DNA of 33,808 bases from Spirochaetota bacterium. GTDB lineage: Bacteria > Spirochaetota > UBA4802 > UB4802. The position numbers and the translations under genes were made by a program. Position 1 is the stretch's first letter, and each line of letters starts with the position of its first letter. The stretch covers positions 1 to 33,808 of the forward strand of contig JAKPOE010000226.1 of the NCBI GenBank assembly GCA_029548025.1, in the 5' to 3' direction. Shown here piece by piece: positions 16,228 to 24,340 of the stretch. The notes beneath the pieces are model-generated. The model ran no database searches and was not told the DNA's origin. It was given only the letters and a program-made list of their open reading frames with translations.

Positions 16228-16959
16228 CTATTTTGCCTGTGTCTGAGGTTGATTCAGAATTCGGTTCATATTATCTGCTTTGTCCAGATCGTACTTCCCT
16301 TTTGAATTTTCAGGATCAATATTTTCCAGAATGAGTATTGCATACGATTTTGCAACCCTGAAATGTTTTACGGCTGTATCATAGACATGATCATCCATCA
16401 TATTTTGTGCATCATCATATTGTCCATATGCAATCCGCAAACGAGCAGTATTGTTAAATAGTACCTTATTCCTGTCAGGATTTGATTTGCTCCGCTCATC
16501 AAGCGAAAGATCAAGAATCTTGCTTGCACATTCGTTAAGCAATGCCTGGGTTCTTTGTTTATAAACTTCAGCTATCTTTTTGTATAATTCATAGATGTCT
16601 TTACGGTTTTTCTCCAGCTCCACCTGTGCATAGATTACATCCCGCTTATAATAATAATCCATACCTTTTTTATAGCCATTATAGCATGCTTCATAATCTT
16701 TTTCCCAGCCCTGATCTTTATAGTTGGTCACAATTATTTTTAGCATATATATTTTATCAATATTTGATTTCATTAAGTATTCCACACGTTCTAACGCATG
16801 AAACCTTGCCAGATAATTTTCTTCCGGACGTGTTGCTTCGGTAAATTCTGATTTTTCAGCCTGCTGCGGCTGAGCCTGCTGCGCATTTACTATTGGTGAA
16901 AGCTGAAGTGAAAATATCAATGCAACCGATAAAATAAAAAGCAAACCTTTCTTTTTCAT
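16228..16959 (-). CDS. Secreted helical protein of unknown function
   Basis: 243 residues with a signal peptide (MKKKGLLFILSVALIFSLQL, cleavage near VNA). The mature chain is almost all helix and rich in Tyr, Lys and Asp, with repeat-like helical pairs (YEACYNGYKKGMDYYYKRD, YDTAVKHFRVAKSYAILIL) that recall TPR or helical-bundle periplasmic proteins. No family recognised. Ribosome binding site AAAGGAG before the ATG. It is followed by a strong terminator. Conserved in its own lineage or not cannot be told here. Confidence 0.7.
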   Translation of the reverse strand: MKKKGLLFILSVALIFSLQLSPIVNAQQAQPQQAEKSEFTEATRPEENYLARFHALERVEYLMKSNIDKIYMLKIIVTNYKDQGWEKDYEACYNGYKKGMDYYYKRDVIYAQVELEKNRKDIYELYKKIAEVYKQRTQALLNECASKILDLSLDERSKSNPDRNKVLFNNTARLRIAYGQYDDAQNMMDDHVYDTAVKHFRVAKSYAILILENIDPENSKGKYDLDKADNMNRILNQPQTQAK

Positions 16960-17105
16960 TGTATTACTCCTTTAATTGATAATTGAAATTAGCATGCATT
17001 AAAGTATTGGCATCCTTGCAAAACCTTATATTAAAAATTAATGATATCAAGCAACCTTGTGTTTAGCAAGTATTTTTTTTATTTTTTTTATCAAATAAAA
17101 AAATT

Positions 17106-18440
17106 TTACACCACCAGTATAATCCTGATATCCATGACATTGGTATTTGTTGGTCCTGTTTTTATTAAATCCCCTAATCGTTCAAAAAAATGATACGAGT
17201 CATTGTTGTTCATGTAATCATTGATATCAAGCCCCATTCTTCCTGCCTTATTCAGCGTATTGCCATCTGCGACGGCACCTGCTGCATCGGTTGGGCCATC
17301 CGTTCCATCAGTTCCAACACTGGCAGCAACAATCGAAGTATTTTCAATAAGCGTTGCCATCACCATGGCAAACTCCATATTGCGGCCACCCAAACCGCTA
17401 CCCTTTACCACCACGGTTGTTTCACCGCCACTTATAATACAGGCAGGCTTTTGCACTGGATTGCCAGTTTTAATAATCTCATGAGCTATCGCACCATGAA
17501 AGCACGCAGCCTCCCCGGTATCGCCCTCAATCATTGATGACAAAAACAGCGGTGTATAGCCCAATTCGCTGGCTTTTTTATACGCTGCCAGGCAGGCAAT
17601 GCTATTTGATGCAACAATAATATTGTGAACATTTTTAAATATATTTTCATCCTTGGGTGTCTCGGGAATTTCACCATGTGCCCCTTTTTCAAGGTGCTCT
17701 ATAATGGCATGGGCGATAGTTCCTGTTAATTTATATTTTTCTAAAATAGCGAGTGCATCAGCATACGTGCTGGTATCGCAAACAAAAGGACCCGATGCGA
17801 TGATATCCATATCATCACCAACCACATCCGATATCATAATATTGATTACCGTTGCCGGGTAAGCCGCCAGTGCCAGGTTGCCGCCTTTTGTGCGCGATAC
17901 ATGTTTGCGTACCACATTCAATTCTTTAATGGATGCTCCGCTCTTCAAAAGTTTTTGCGTTAAATCCTGTTTCTGGGCTAATGTAATTGGTTCTACTGGA
18001 TAGGGCAGAAGTGCCGACCCTCCTCCTGAAATACATGAAATAATAAGATCATGCTCACCTGCTTTTCCCAGTACATCTATAATCTTTTGCGATGCCTTAA
18101 GTCCATTCTCATCAGGTACAGGGTGCCCCGCTTCAAGCTGCTGAATGTACTGCAAATCTTCACGGTATCCATATTTTACAACAACAATACCCTCAACAAT
18201 ACGCTCTCCTATGATATCTTCAACAGCCTTTGCCATCCTTGCTGTTGCTTTACCAGCACCTACAACATAGATTGCATCAATGGTATCACAATCAATGACC
18301 AGGTTACTATCGCCCTTAATAATTAATGTATTTCCCTTCCGTTGTAAAAATTTGCAAACGGCACTATAGGGATCAACTGCTGCAATAGCATGGGTATATA
18401 TGGCTTTTATATCGTCACGCTGTTTATGTTTTTTAGGCAT
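17106..18440 (-). CDS. Glycerate 2-kinase (MOFRL/DUF4147 family)
   Basis: 444 residues. Phosphorylates D-glycerate to 2-phosphoglycerate. The N-terminal DUF4147 domain shows YVVGAGKATARMAKAVEDI, GHPVPDENGL and LIISCISGGGSALLPYP; the C-terminal MOFRL domain shows ACIISGGETTVVVKGSGLGG and ASVGTDGTDGPTDAAGAVAD, which contains the nucleotide/substrate loop. Length and both domains are typical. ATG at 18440 with GGAGG eight bases upstream. Standing alone on this strand; a preceding REP-like palindrome sits in the leader. Confidence 0.93.
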   Translation of the reverse strand: MPKKHKQRDDIKAIYTHAIAAVDPYSAVCKFLQRKGNTLIIKGDSNLVIDCDTIDAIYVVGAGKATARMAKAVEDIIGERIVEGIVVVKYGYREDLQYIQQLEAGHPVPDENGLKASQKIIDVLGKAGEHDLIISCISGGGSALLPYPVEPITLAQKQDLTQKLLKSGASIKELNVVRKHVSRTKGGNLALAAYPATVINIMISDVVGDDMDIIASGPFVCDTSTYADALAILEKYKLTGTIAHAIIEHLEKGAHGEIPETPKDENIFKNVHNIIVASNSIACLAAYKKASELGYTPLFLSSMIEGDTGEAACFHGAIAHEIIKTGNPVQKPACIISGGETTVVVKGSGLGGRNMEFAMVMATLIENTSIVAASVGTDGTDGPTDAAGAVADGNTLNKAGRMGLDINDYMNNNDSYHFFERLGDLIKTGPTNTNVMDIRIILVV

Positions 18441-18468
18441 GGCAAATCCTCCAAAATAGAATTATTAG

Positions 18469-18525
18469 CCTCAGCCCCGGCCTTGTTTTCCTCTCTTTAT
18501 TTAAGGAGAGGGAATAAGGGTGAGG
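18469..18525. repeat. REP-like imperfect palindrome (57 bp)
   Basis: Ends CCTCAgCCCC and GGGTGAGG are complementary, and the inner arms (CCTCTCTT and AAGGAGAGG) pair around a TATTT loop. The layout matches the interspersed palindromic repeats of many bacteria that carry CCTCACCC/GGGTGAGG ends. It lies 28 bases upstream of the glycerate kinase start. In the gap 18441-18748 there is also a 14-bp perfect palindrome TGATGAGCTCATCA (18592-18605) and the promoter below; nothing else was seen. Confidence 0.65.
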
Positions 18526-18636
18526 TATGTATACTTTTCATCCATTCTTAGTGACTAAACATCAACCATTGGTAATTCCCTGAAAAATGATTGATGAGCT
18601 CATCACTATTTTTATACAACATGCCATAAAATTTAC

Positions 18637-18666
18637 TTGCATACAGGCATTACCATTGAGTATATT
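18637..18666 (+). promoter_or_regulatory. Candidate promoter of the 18749 gene
   Basis: TTGCAT (18637-18642), 18 bases, TATATT (18661-18666). It gives a leader of about 75 bases. Confidence 0.45.
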
Positions 18667-18748
18667 GAGTATGATAGTTGCATAACCAATTGTCAAATAT
18701 TTTACAATGCTATCAGCAAATAGCAATTATAAAAAATTAGGTATTTAT

Positions 18749-20032
18749 ATGAAGAAAGTAAGAAGGGCATTTTTCTTATCATGTTTATTGATGGCAATGG
18801 CAACAAGCGTTGTACAGGCTAAAACACTTTTAGTTGTTTACCCTTTTTGCCCTGATGACTTAAAAAATGAAGCTACCATACTTTTTGAATTATTGAATAA
18901 AATGACTATTGAAAACTATTCAATAGAGAACACAAAGCAAATAGGTTCAATAGATTCATTCATAAAATTAAGTAACGAGGATTCGCTTTCCGTAATAAAA
19001 AAGACAGCCAGAAAAAGAAAAAATGATTACATACTTTTTTTTGAAATGTCGCATTCAGTTGGGCAGATCTTTATTGAATCAAAGTTATATTCTAACACGG
19101 AAGGATCATTTATTGCAACATCATTTGACTGGGCTTATTACCATGCCATTGCTGATATTGTTAAAACTATCGAAACAAAATTATCATTGATTTTTCAGTC
19201 AAAAATCATTAAAATAACCAATGTCTCTACGCTACCTGACAGCACCACCAATCAGATAACCATACATTGTGAAACCTATGGCGACAATACTTCGTTTGCA
19301 TTTGTTCGTTCTCTTTTTCGTGAAGGACCATATGATACTATTGCCACAATAACAACTCCATCATTTACTGATAACGATGTTGTACCGGGAATTGTTTACT
19401 GGTATCGCGTCCAGGCTCTTTACGATAGTGTCGTGATTGACACTTCACAGCCCGTATCCGCCTGTATACAGGCTGAAAACAAAGAAAATCTGGACCTTCA
19501 AAAGGTACTATCGCTCTATAAAAATCCTGAAGAAAAGCCAGCAGATGATGAGCAAAAAGAAACTATCAAAAAACATTTAGAGTTATTACAGCCACTGTAT
19601 ATAAACTCGGTTAAACTGCGCATCATTATGCAGGTAGTAAAATCATACGTTAACAAAGGACAACTCATTGTGTTAAGGAATTTTGATACAACTGTCATGG
19701 ATACGGATAATAATTGCATGTATTTCATTAAAAAAAATAGCTATGTTGTAAAGCTGGAATCTAAAAAACCTTTTAATGTATTAGCTGCAAGCAATTTTGA
19801 TTTAGAACTTTTACAACGGTTATCACTTAATGCGATTGCGCTTGGTGTTCCTGATAATTACATTGAAATTACCGATGATGAAGGGTATACTATGCAACTG
19901 CCATTTTATCAGGCAATTGGTATTGCAACAACCTATTTCACAGAATACAAACATTGGGCTTCCAATACCATTATGTGGAATACGTCTAATAAAGAGTTAA
20001 ATGCAAAAATGAAAGATTATACAAACCAGTGA
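18749..20032 (+). CDS. Secreted protein with a fibronectin III-like segment
   Basis: 427 residues from the ATG at 18749; an ATG at 18707 would put 14 residues before a clean signal peptide (MKKVRRAFFLSCLLMAMATS, cleaved near VQA). No family recognised overall. Residues about 155-235 carry beta-strands reminiscent of Fn3 domains (SFTDNDVVPGIVYWYRVQAL), while the flanks are mixed alpha/beta. Probably periplasmic or surface exposed. Followed 63 bases later by a coiled-coil cytoplasmic protein. Confidence 0.65.
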   Translation: MKKVRRAFFLSCLLMAMATSVVQAKTLLVVYPFCPDDLKNEATILFELLNKMTIENYSIENTKQIGSIDSFIKLSNEDSLSVIKKTARKRKNDYILFFEMSHSVGQIFIESKLYSNTEGSFIATSFDWAYYHAIADIVKTIETKLSLIFQSKIIKITNVSTLPDSTTNQITIHCETYGDNTSFAFVRSLFREGPYDTIATITTPSFTDNDVVPGIVYWYRVQALYDSVVIDTSQPVSACIQAENKENLDLQKVLSLYKNPEEKPADDEQKETIKKHLELLQPLYINSVKLRIIMQVVKSYVNKGQLIVLRNFDTTVMDTDNNCMYFIKKNSYVVKLESKKPFNVLAASNFDLELLQRLSLNAIALGVPDNYIEITDDEGYTMQLPFYQAIGIATTYFTEYKHWASNTIMWNTSNKELNAKMKDYTNQ

Positions 20033-20095
20033 TTTGATTAAATAAAATGTATAAATAGTCGATAGTATAATAAATAATAATCTCACAAAATAGTT

Positions 20096-20605
20096 ATGTT
20101 ATTTAAACGTAAAAAGAAAGTATTGCCTGATGTTTATGAGTTTACCGATGACGATGGCAAAAAATGGCTGCAGACATCGACAAAAGATCTTTTGTCTTCA
20201 AAAGAACTTAATGATATTATTAAAGAGATAGAAAAAGAAAAAGAGGAAGGTGAAATTGTTATTGCCCGTATTGACTTTAAAAAAGTCAACAAAGAGTATT
20301 ATGAACGTGTTGTTGAACTGGAAGATACGTTAAAAAAAAGAACTGATTTGTTAAAACGTATCATTAAGGAATCACGTGAAACCATTGACCGCAAGAACAA
20401 AAAACTTAAAGAACTTATTGAATATATTAAAAAACTCCATCTTATATTAGCATACTATAAACTTTCGCCGGAAGATTTTAATAAGATTGATTTTACCAAA
20501 GCTTATGCAAAACCCTCTGAAATACCAGCCCCGCAGCCTTCTATTGAAATAAAAGAAAAAGTTGTTGAGTACGTCCCCGTAGAAGAACAGATAATGCAGG
20601 ATTAA
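20096..20605 (+). CDS. Cytoplasmic coiled-coil protein of unknown function
   Basis: 169 residues, no signal peptide. The N-terminus is basic (MLFKRKKK), the middle (about 45-120) is strongly Lys/Glu-rich and heptad-like (KEIEKEKEEGEIVIARID, YYERVVELEDTLKKRTDLLK), predicted to form a coiled coil, and the tail is Pro/Glu-rich. No recognised domain. The ATG at 20096 has no strong ribosome binding site; there is no other good start. Confidence 0.6.
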   Translation: MLFKRKKKVLPDVYEFTDDDGKKWLQTSTKDLLSSKELNDIIKEIEKEKEEGEIVIARIDFKKVNKEYYERVVELEDTLKKRTDLLKRIIKESRETIDRKNKKLKELIEYIKKLHLILAYYKLSPEDFNKIDFTKAYAKPSEIPAPQPSIEIKEKVVEYVPVEEQIMQD

Positions 20606-20632
20606 TTTAGTTATTGACAGCTATCTTTACCA

Positions 20633-20654
20633 GCTATAGTTGACATACTATAGC
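20633..20654. promoter_or_regulatory. Operator-like inverted repeat over a candidate promoter
   Basis: GCTATAGT-TGACAT-ACTATAGC is a perfect 8-bp inverted repeat. It overlaps the TATAGT -10-like box (20635-20640) that lies 15 bases after TTGACA (20614-20619), the position of a repressor site. No repressor gene is in the window. Confidence 0.4.
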
Positions 20655-20909
20655 AATTGAAAGGCTATCGACGGCATGCCTGTCAATGGAAAATGAATGT
20701 TAAAACTATTGTAAACATTTACCAATGACGCACACTGTAACGCAAAAACAGATTACCAAACTACCCGGCATGAACACTATGTATAGGTATAAAAGGCTGG
20801 GATTACCCATAAAAATTAATCCAACTTTGCTATTTTTTGGAAAAATTAAATCTATGTTTTTAGAATTGAAACTATATGACATCTTTTTTAGAAAACAAAA
20901 TAATTAGAG

Positions 20910-20945
20910 CATACTGTGCACAACAGTATGTATACATACTGTGCA
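20910..20945 (+). repeat. Overlapping alternative hairpins upstream of cysS
   Basis: CATACTGT (20910-20917) pairs with ACAGTATG (20923-20930) over a 5-base loop, and that same ACAGTATG pairs with the second CATACTGT (20935-20942), the two forming the 20-bp perfect palindrome ACAGTATGTATACATACTGT. CATACTGTGCA occurs twice (20910 and 20935). The element ends eight bases before the GGAGG of cysS, so a leader-RNA or operator role is possible. Confidence 0.5.
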
Positions 20946-20964
20946 GAATAATGGAGGCTATATA

Positions 20965-22389
20965 TTGGCGCTGAAAATATTTAATACATTAACACGACGT
21001 TTAGAGCCATTCATCCCCGGTGGCATTGCAAAAGATAGTATTGCAGAATATCCCCCTGTTACCATATATTCCTGCGGGCCAACGGTGTACAGTTATGCTC
21101 ACATTGGCAATTTCCGTACATTTATATTTAATGATTTTTTGCGGCGCTATCTTAAATTCAGAGGATATACAGTAAACCATGCAATGAATATTACTGATGT
21201 TGATGATAAGACAATAGCCGGAGCTCTTAAAGAAGGGGTGACATTAAAAGAATACACCGACAAGTATACACGGATATTTTTTGAGGATTGTAAAACGTTA
21301 AACATAGAACCTGTTGAACATTACCCCCGTGCCACAGAATCTATTGACGCCATGATAGATATTATAGCACATCTTGATAAAAAGGGGCTTGTTTATGAAA
21401 AGGATGGCTCACTTTATTTCAGCATTGCAAAGTTTCATAAATATGGACAGTTGAGCAATGTCACCAGTATGGATATCAAAGCAGGTGCGCGATACGATGC
21501 CGATGAATATACCAAGGAGGATGTTCGTGATTTTGCACTGTGGAAAGCTCCTAAAGAAAATGAGCTATACTGGGAAACCCCTTTTGGTAAAGGCAGACCT
21601 GGGTGGCATATTGAATGCTCGGCTATGGTGCGCAAAATTTTTGGCACCACCATTGACATACATACCGGTGGTGTAGATTTAATATTTCCTCATCATGAAA
21701 ATGAAATTGCCCAGAGCGAAGCAGCGTATGATGAGCCTTTTGTACGTTACTGGCTCCATGTTGAGCACCTGCTTGTTGAAGGTTCAAAGATGTCAAAATC
21801 ATCGGGGAACTTCTTTACCCTGCGTGACCTCCTTAATAAAGGCTATTCGCCACGTGCCATCAGATATCTATTGATTACCGCCCATTACAGAAAACAGCTT
21901 AATTTTACCTTTGACGGTTTAACTCAGGCCGGGCAGGCACTCTTTAGAATTGACAACCTCATTGCCCGCCTTAACGATATAAAACAGGAAAAGCCTGATA
22001 ATGAGGAAGCAGATAAACGATGCTCACAGTTTATAGAATCATTTATTGAAGCTGTTGATGATGACCTTAATATTGCAGAAGGGATTGGTACATTTTTTGA
22101 CTTTTTACATGATATCAATACATTGATAGACAAACGTATGCTGGGAAAAGCTGACGCCGATACTATAATGCATACTCTTAACCATATTGACACCGTTTTT
22201 GGATTTATATTCTTCCATGGCGCTGTAACAGTAAACAAAGAAGAAATTGAAGCTCTTATTGAAGAGCGGAATAAAGCCCGTAAAGAAAAAAATTTTACAC
22301 AAGCCGATAGTATCCGTGATGAACTGTATAGCAAAGGGATTATAGTACAGGATACCAGAGAGGGGACGCGGTGGCTGATCAAATCATAG
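20965..22389 (+). CDS. cysS: Cysteine--tRNA ligase
   Basis: Class I synthetase of 474 residues, usual length. YSCGPTVYSYAHIGNFRT contains the zinc cysteine and the HIGH-like HIGN; KMSKSSGNF is the KMSKS loop; DFALWKAPKENELYWETPFGKGRPGWHIECSAM and HENEIAQSEA (zinc ligands) are standard. The start is the TTG at 20965, eight bases from GGAGG (20953-20957); a GTG at 20941 would place the ribosome binding site inside the gene. It overlaps rlmB by 19 bases. Confidence 0.96.
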   Translation: MALKIFNTLTRRLEPFIPGGIAKDSIAEYPPVTIYSCGPTVYSYAHIGNFRTFIFNDFLRRYLKFRGYTVNHAMNITDVDDKTIAGALKEGVTLKEYTDKYTRIFFEDCKTLNIEPVEHYPRATESIDAMIDIIAHLDKKGLVYEKDGSLYFSIAKFHKYGQLSNVTSMDIKAGARYDADEYTKEDVRDFALWKAPKENELYWETPFGKGRPGWHIECSAMVRKIFGTTIDIHTGGVDLIFPHHENEIAQSEAAYDEPFVRYWLHVEHLLVEGSKMSKSSGNFFTLRDLLNKGYSPRAIRYLLITAHYRKQLNFTFDGLTQAGQALFRIDNLIARLNDIKQEKPDNEEADKRCSQFIESFIEAVDDDLNIAEGIGTFFDFLHDINTLIDKRMLGKADADTIMHTLNHIDTVFGFIFFHGAVTVNKEEIEALIEERNKARKEKNFTQADSIRDELYSKGIIVQDTREGTRWLIKS

Positions 22390-23096
22390 CAGGACGCAAG
22401 GTTGTCCTTGAATATCTATCATCAATTGAAGGTGATGCAACCCTCTACATTTCCGAAAGTGCACATGGCAGGATACTTGATGTTATTGCAGATAAAGCTT
22501 CCAGTCTGAATATCCCCATTAACAGGGTTCCCAGAAGCTGGTTTGATAGCCACTGCCAGCCTCATCATCAGGGAGTAGCTCTTAAGATGAGCTATCGCCC
22601 ACACAATACACTACAGAATAGATTTCATTTGCCCGATATTGCCAGTTCACAGGGGGTTATTGTTGCCTGCGATGGCATTACCGATCCCCATAATATTGGC
22701 TCCATAATACGCACTACCGAAGCGCTGGGTGGCAATGCTGTCATTGTAACAAAAGCCCATGCCCCTGAAATAACGCAAACCATCATAAAAGCATCAGCAG
22801 GTGCAACTGCTCATATTATTGTTCATTATGTTGCCAATTTAGCAAGCTTTATAAACGATGCAAAACAATCTGGCTTCTGGATTATTGGCACATCCGACAG
22901 CGGTACGCATCCCATCCATAGCATACGGCAGTATAAGCCGGCGGTACTTATTATTGGCAGTGAAGGGAGCGGCATGCGCCAGCTTACACAACAACTGTGC
23001 GATATAACGGTTGCAATACCATTACGAGGAAAGGTTTCATCACTCAACGCATCGGTGGCGGCTGGCATTGTGTTGTGGGAGTTATTGAAGGAGTAA
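22371..23096 (+). CDS. rlmB: 23S rRNA (guanosine-2'-O-)-methyltransferase RlmB (SpoU/TrmH family)
   Basis: 241 residues. N-terminal L30e-like substrate domain (IIAGRKVVLEYL), then the SPOUT knot domain with motif 1 DGITDPHNIGSIIRTTEALG, motif 2 VLIIGSEGSGM and motif 3 IPLRGKVSSLNASVAAGIVLWE. Modifies G2251 of 23S rRNA in E. coli; TrmH paralogues are alternatives. Starts at GTG within the end of cysS, with AGAGGGG upstream. The cysS-rlmB pairing is common in bacteria. Confidence 0.92.
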   Translation: MADQIIAGRKVVLEYLSSIEGDATLYISESAHGRILDVIADKASSLNIPINRVPRSWFDSHCQPHHQGVALKMSYRPHNTLQNRFHLPDIASSQGVIVACDGITDPHNIGSIIRTTEALGGNAVIVTKAHAPEITQTIIKASAGATAHIIVHYVANLASFINDAKQSGFWIIGTSDSGTHPIHSIRQYKPAVLIIGSEGSGMRQLTQQLCDITVAIPLRGKVSSLNASVAAGIVLWELLKE

Positions 23097-23171
23097 AAAA
23101 TATGTATACACAAATTTGATTACGATAGCAACTATATATGCAACATTTTTTTAATTATATTAATTTACTTC

Positions 23172-23201
23172 TTGACAACTACCGACGATTAATAGTATAT
23201 A
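23172..23201 (+). promoter_or_regulatory. sigma-70-like promoter of the cytochrome-chemoreceptor unit
   Basis: TTGACA (23172-23177), 18 bases, TATATA (23196-23201). Both boxes are close to consensus. The leader to the cytochrome start would be about 135 bases; no known RNA element was recognised in it. Confidence 0.65.
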
Positions 23202-23345
23202 GATTAATGTTTAATACGTTCTTTGATATTTGGTTTTAAAACAATGAATGCAAAGATTGTCTATTGTGTTAACATACAAAACTATTGAGCAATAGAGAGA
23301 AATATAGAAGATTTTGTAATGTTATAGCGTGAAGGAAATGAAGGG

Positions 23346-24299
23346 ATGAACATACGATTGTTATTTCGTGTTTGTTGTTGCTCATTAATATTTTTTATAT
23401 TCTTTTTTTGTTATATACTCATATCATGTACTGGTAATCCTTCAGCAACCGATGTTATAGAAATAACAAAAGTAAATCATTTTATTACATTCGATGACAG
23501 GGCAAGGGGAATAACCGCTACTGCATCAACCCTTCCAGCAGTTGTGATATCTCATGAAACACATTCCAGCGCATCAATACAATGCAAAACATGCCACCAT
23601 AAACAATATAATGACGAACGTATTAAGACATGCTCCTTTTGCCACAAGGGTACCATGGGTGCAGAGATGTACCATACCTTTTGTATTAACTGTCATACAG
23701 TAAAGCATAAAGGTCCTGTAACCTGTAATCAATGCCATAAAGAAAAAAGCAGCAGGCTGAATGAATATAATGAAATTAAGAAAATATATAAAAAAACCTT
23801 TGCGTTCACTGAGAACCATCATTCTATCCATAGTAAAGAAAACATCCAATGTATACAATGTCATCATAATACAAAAAACAACACAAAACCGGAATCATGT
23901 AGTAATTGCCATGCAGGACATTCAAAAATGGTTGTTTTGCATAATTTTTGCAAAGATTGTCATAAGAAACAAGGTATTTCAATTAGCTGTGAACAATGCC
24001 ATAAGGGAACTCAAACCAACAACATTATAAAATATGAAACTATTATACTTGAAAAAACGGGGCATAGATTACCACCTATAAAATTTAACCACAAAGCCCA
24101 TATAGAATCGTATAACACCGAATGCATTGACTGTCATCATATAGGTTCATTACAAAAATGCTCATCCTGTCATACAAAAAAGGATAACAAGGAAATAATC
24201 AATTTGCGTTCAGCATTTCATCAACAATGTCATGAATGCCATAGAAGAAGCAAAGGTCCATTGGGATGTTTACGCTGTCATTATGAAAAAGTTTTATAG
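23346..24299 (+). CDS. Twelve-haem c-type cytochrome lipoprotein, three tetrahaem (class III-like) repeats
   Basis: 317 residues. The N-terminal hydrophobic segment ends LISC28, a lipobox, so it is probably a periplasm- or surface-facing lipoprotein. Twelve CXXCH haem sites follow between residues 80 and about 311 in three blocks of four: CKTCH, CSFCH, CINCH, CNQCH; CIQCH, CSNCH, CKDCH, CEQCH; CIDCH, CSSCH, CHECH, CLRCH. Each block is led by a His-x2/x3-His pair (ISHETH, NHHSIH, FNHKAH) and a first haem followed by an extra His (CHH), as in tetrahaem cytochrome c3/c7-like domains with bis-His ligation. It should carry electrons across the periplasm. No oxidoreductase is adjacent; the next gene is a chemoreceptor 41 bases on. 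Confidence 0.9.
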   Translation: MNIRLLFRVCCCSLIFFIFFFCYILISCTGNPSATDVIEITKVNHFITFDDRARGITATASTLPAVVISHETHSSASIQCKTCHHKQYNDERIKTCSFCHKGTMGAEMYHTFCINCHTVKHKGPVTCNQCHKEKSSRLNEYNEIKKIYKKTFAFTENHHSIHSKENIQCIQCHHNTKNNTKPESCSNCHAGHSKMVVLHNFCKDCHKKQGISISCEQCHKGTQTNNIIKYETIILEKTGHRLPPIKFNHKAHIESYNTECIDCHHIGSLQKCSSCHTKKDNKEIINLRSAFHQQCHECHRRSKGPLGCLRCHYEKVL

Positions 24300-24340
24300 A
24301 GAACAAATTGAACAAAATTTATTATTAATTGAAATGGTAT

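Larger units (their letters stand above)
20606..20964 (+). other. Gene-free leader region ahead of cysS with two inverted repeats
   Basis: 359 bases without a supported gene. It holds two -35-like TTGACA boxes (20614 and 20640), the two inverted repeats listed separately, and a 60-codon open frame (20725-20907) with no ribosome binding site or recognisable product. I looked for the T-box antiterminator and specifier typical of Cys-tRNA synthetase leaders and did not find them. Confidence 0.5.

Noticed and set aside
20725..20907. Possible 60-residue plus-strand gene ahead of cysS
   Set aside because: No ribosome binding site, no recognisable fold or signal; composition looks like non-coding AT-rich sequence and it sits in a repeat-rich leader.
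20606..20964. T-box leader upstream of cysS
   Set aside because: The conserved T-box sequence and a specifier loop were not found; only simple inverted repeats are present.
20941..22389. cysS starting at the GTG at 20941
   Set aside because: It would put the GGAGG ribosome binding site inside the gene; the TTG at 20965 is correctly spaced after it.
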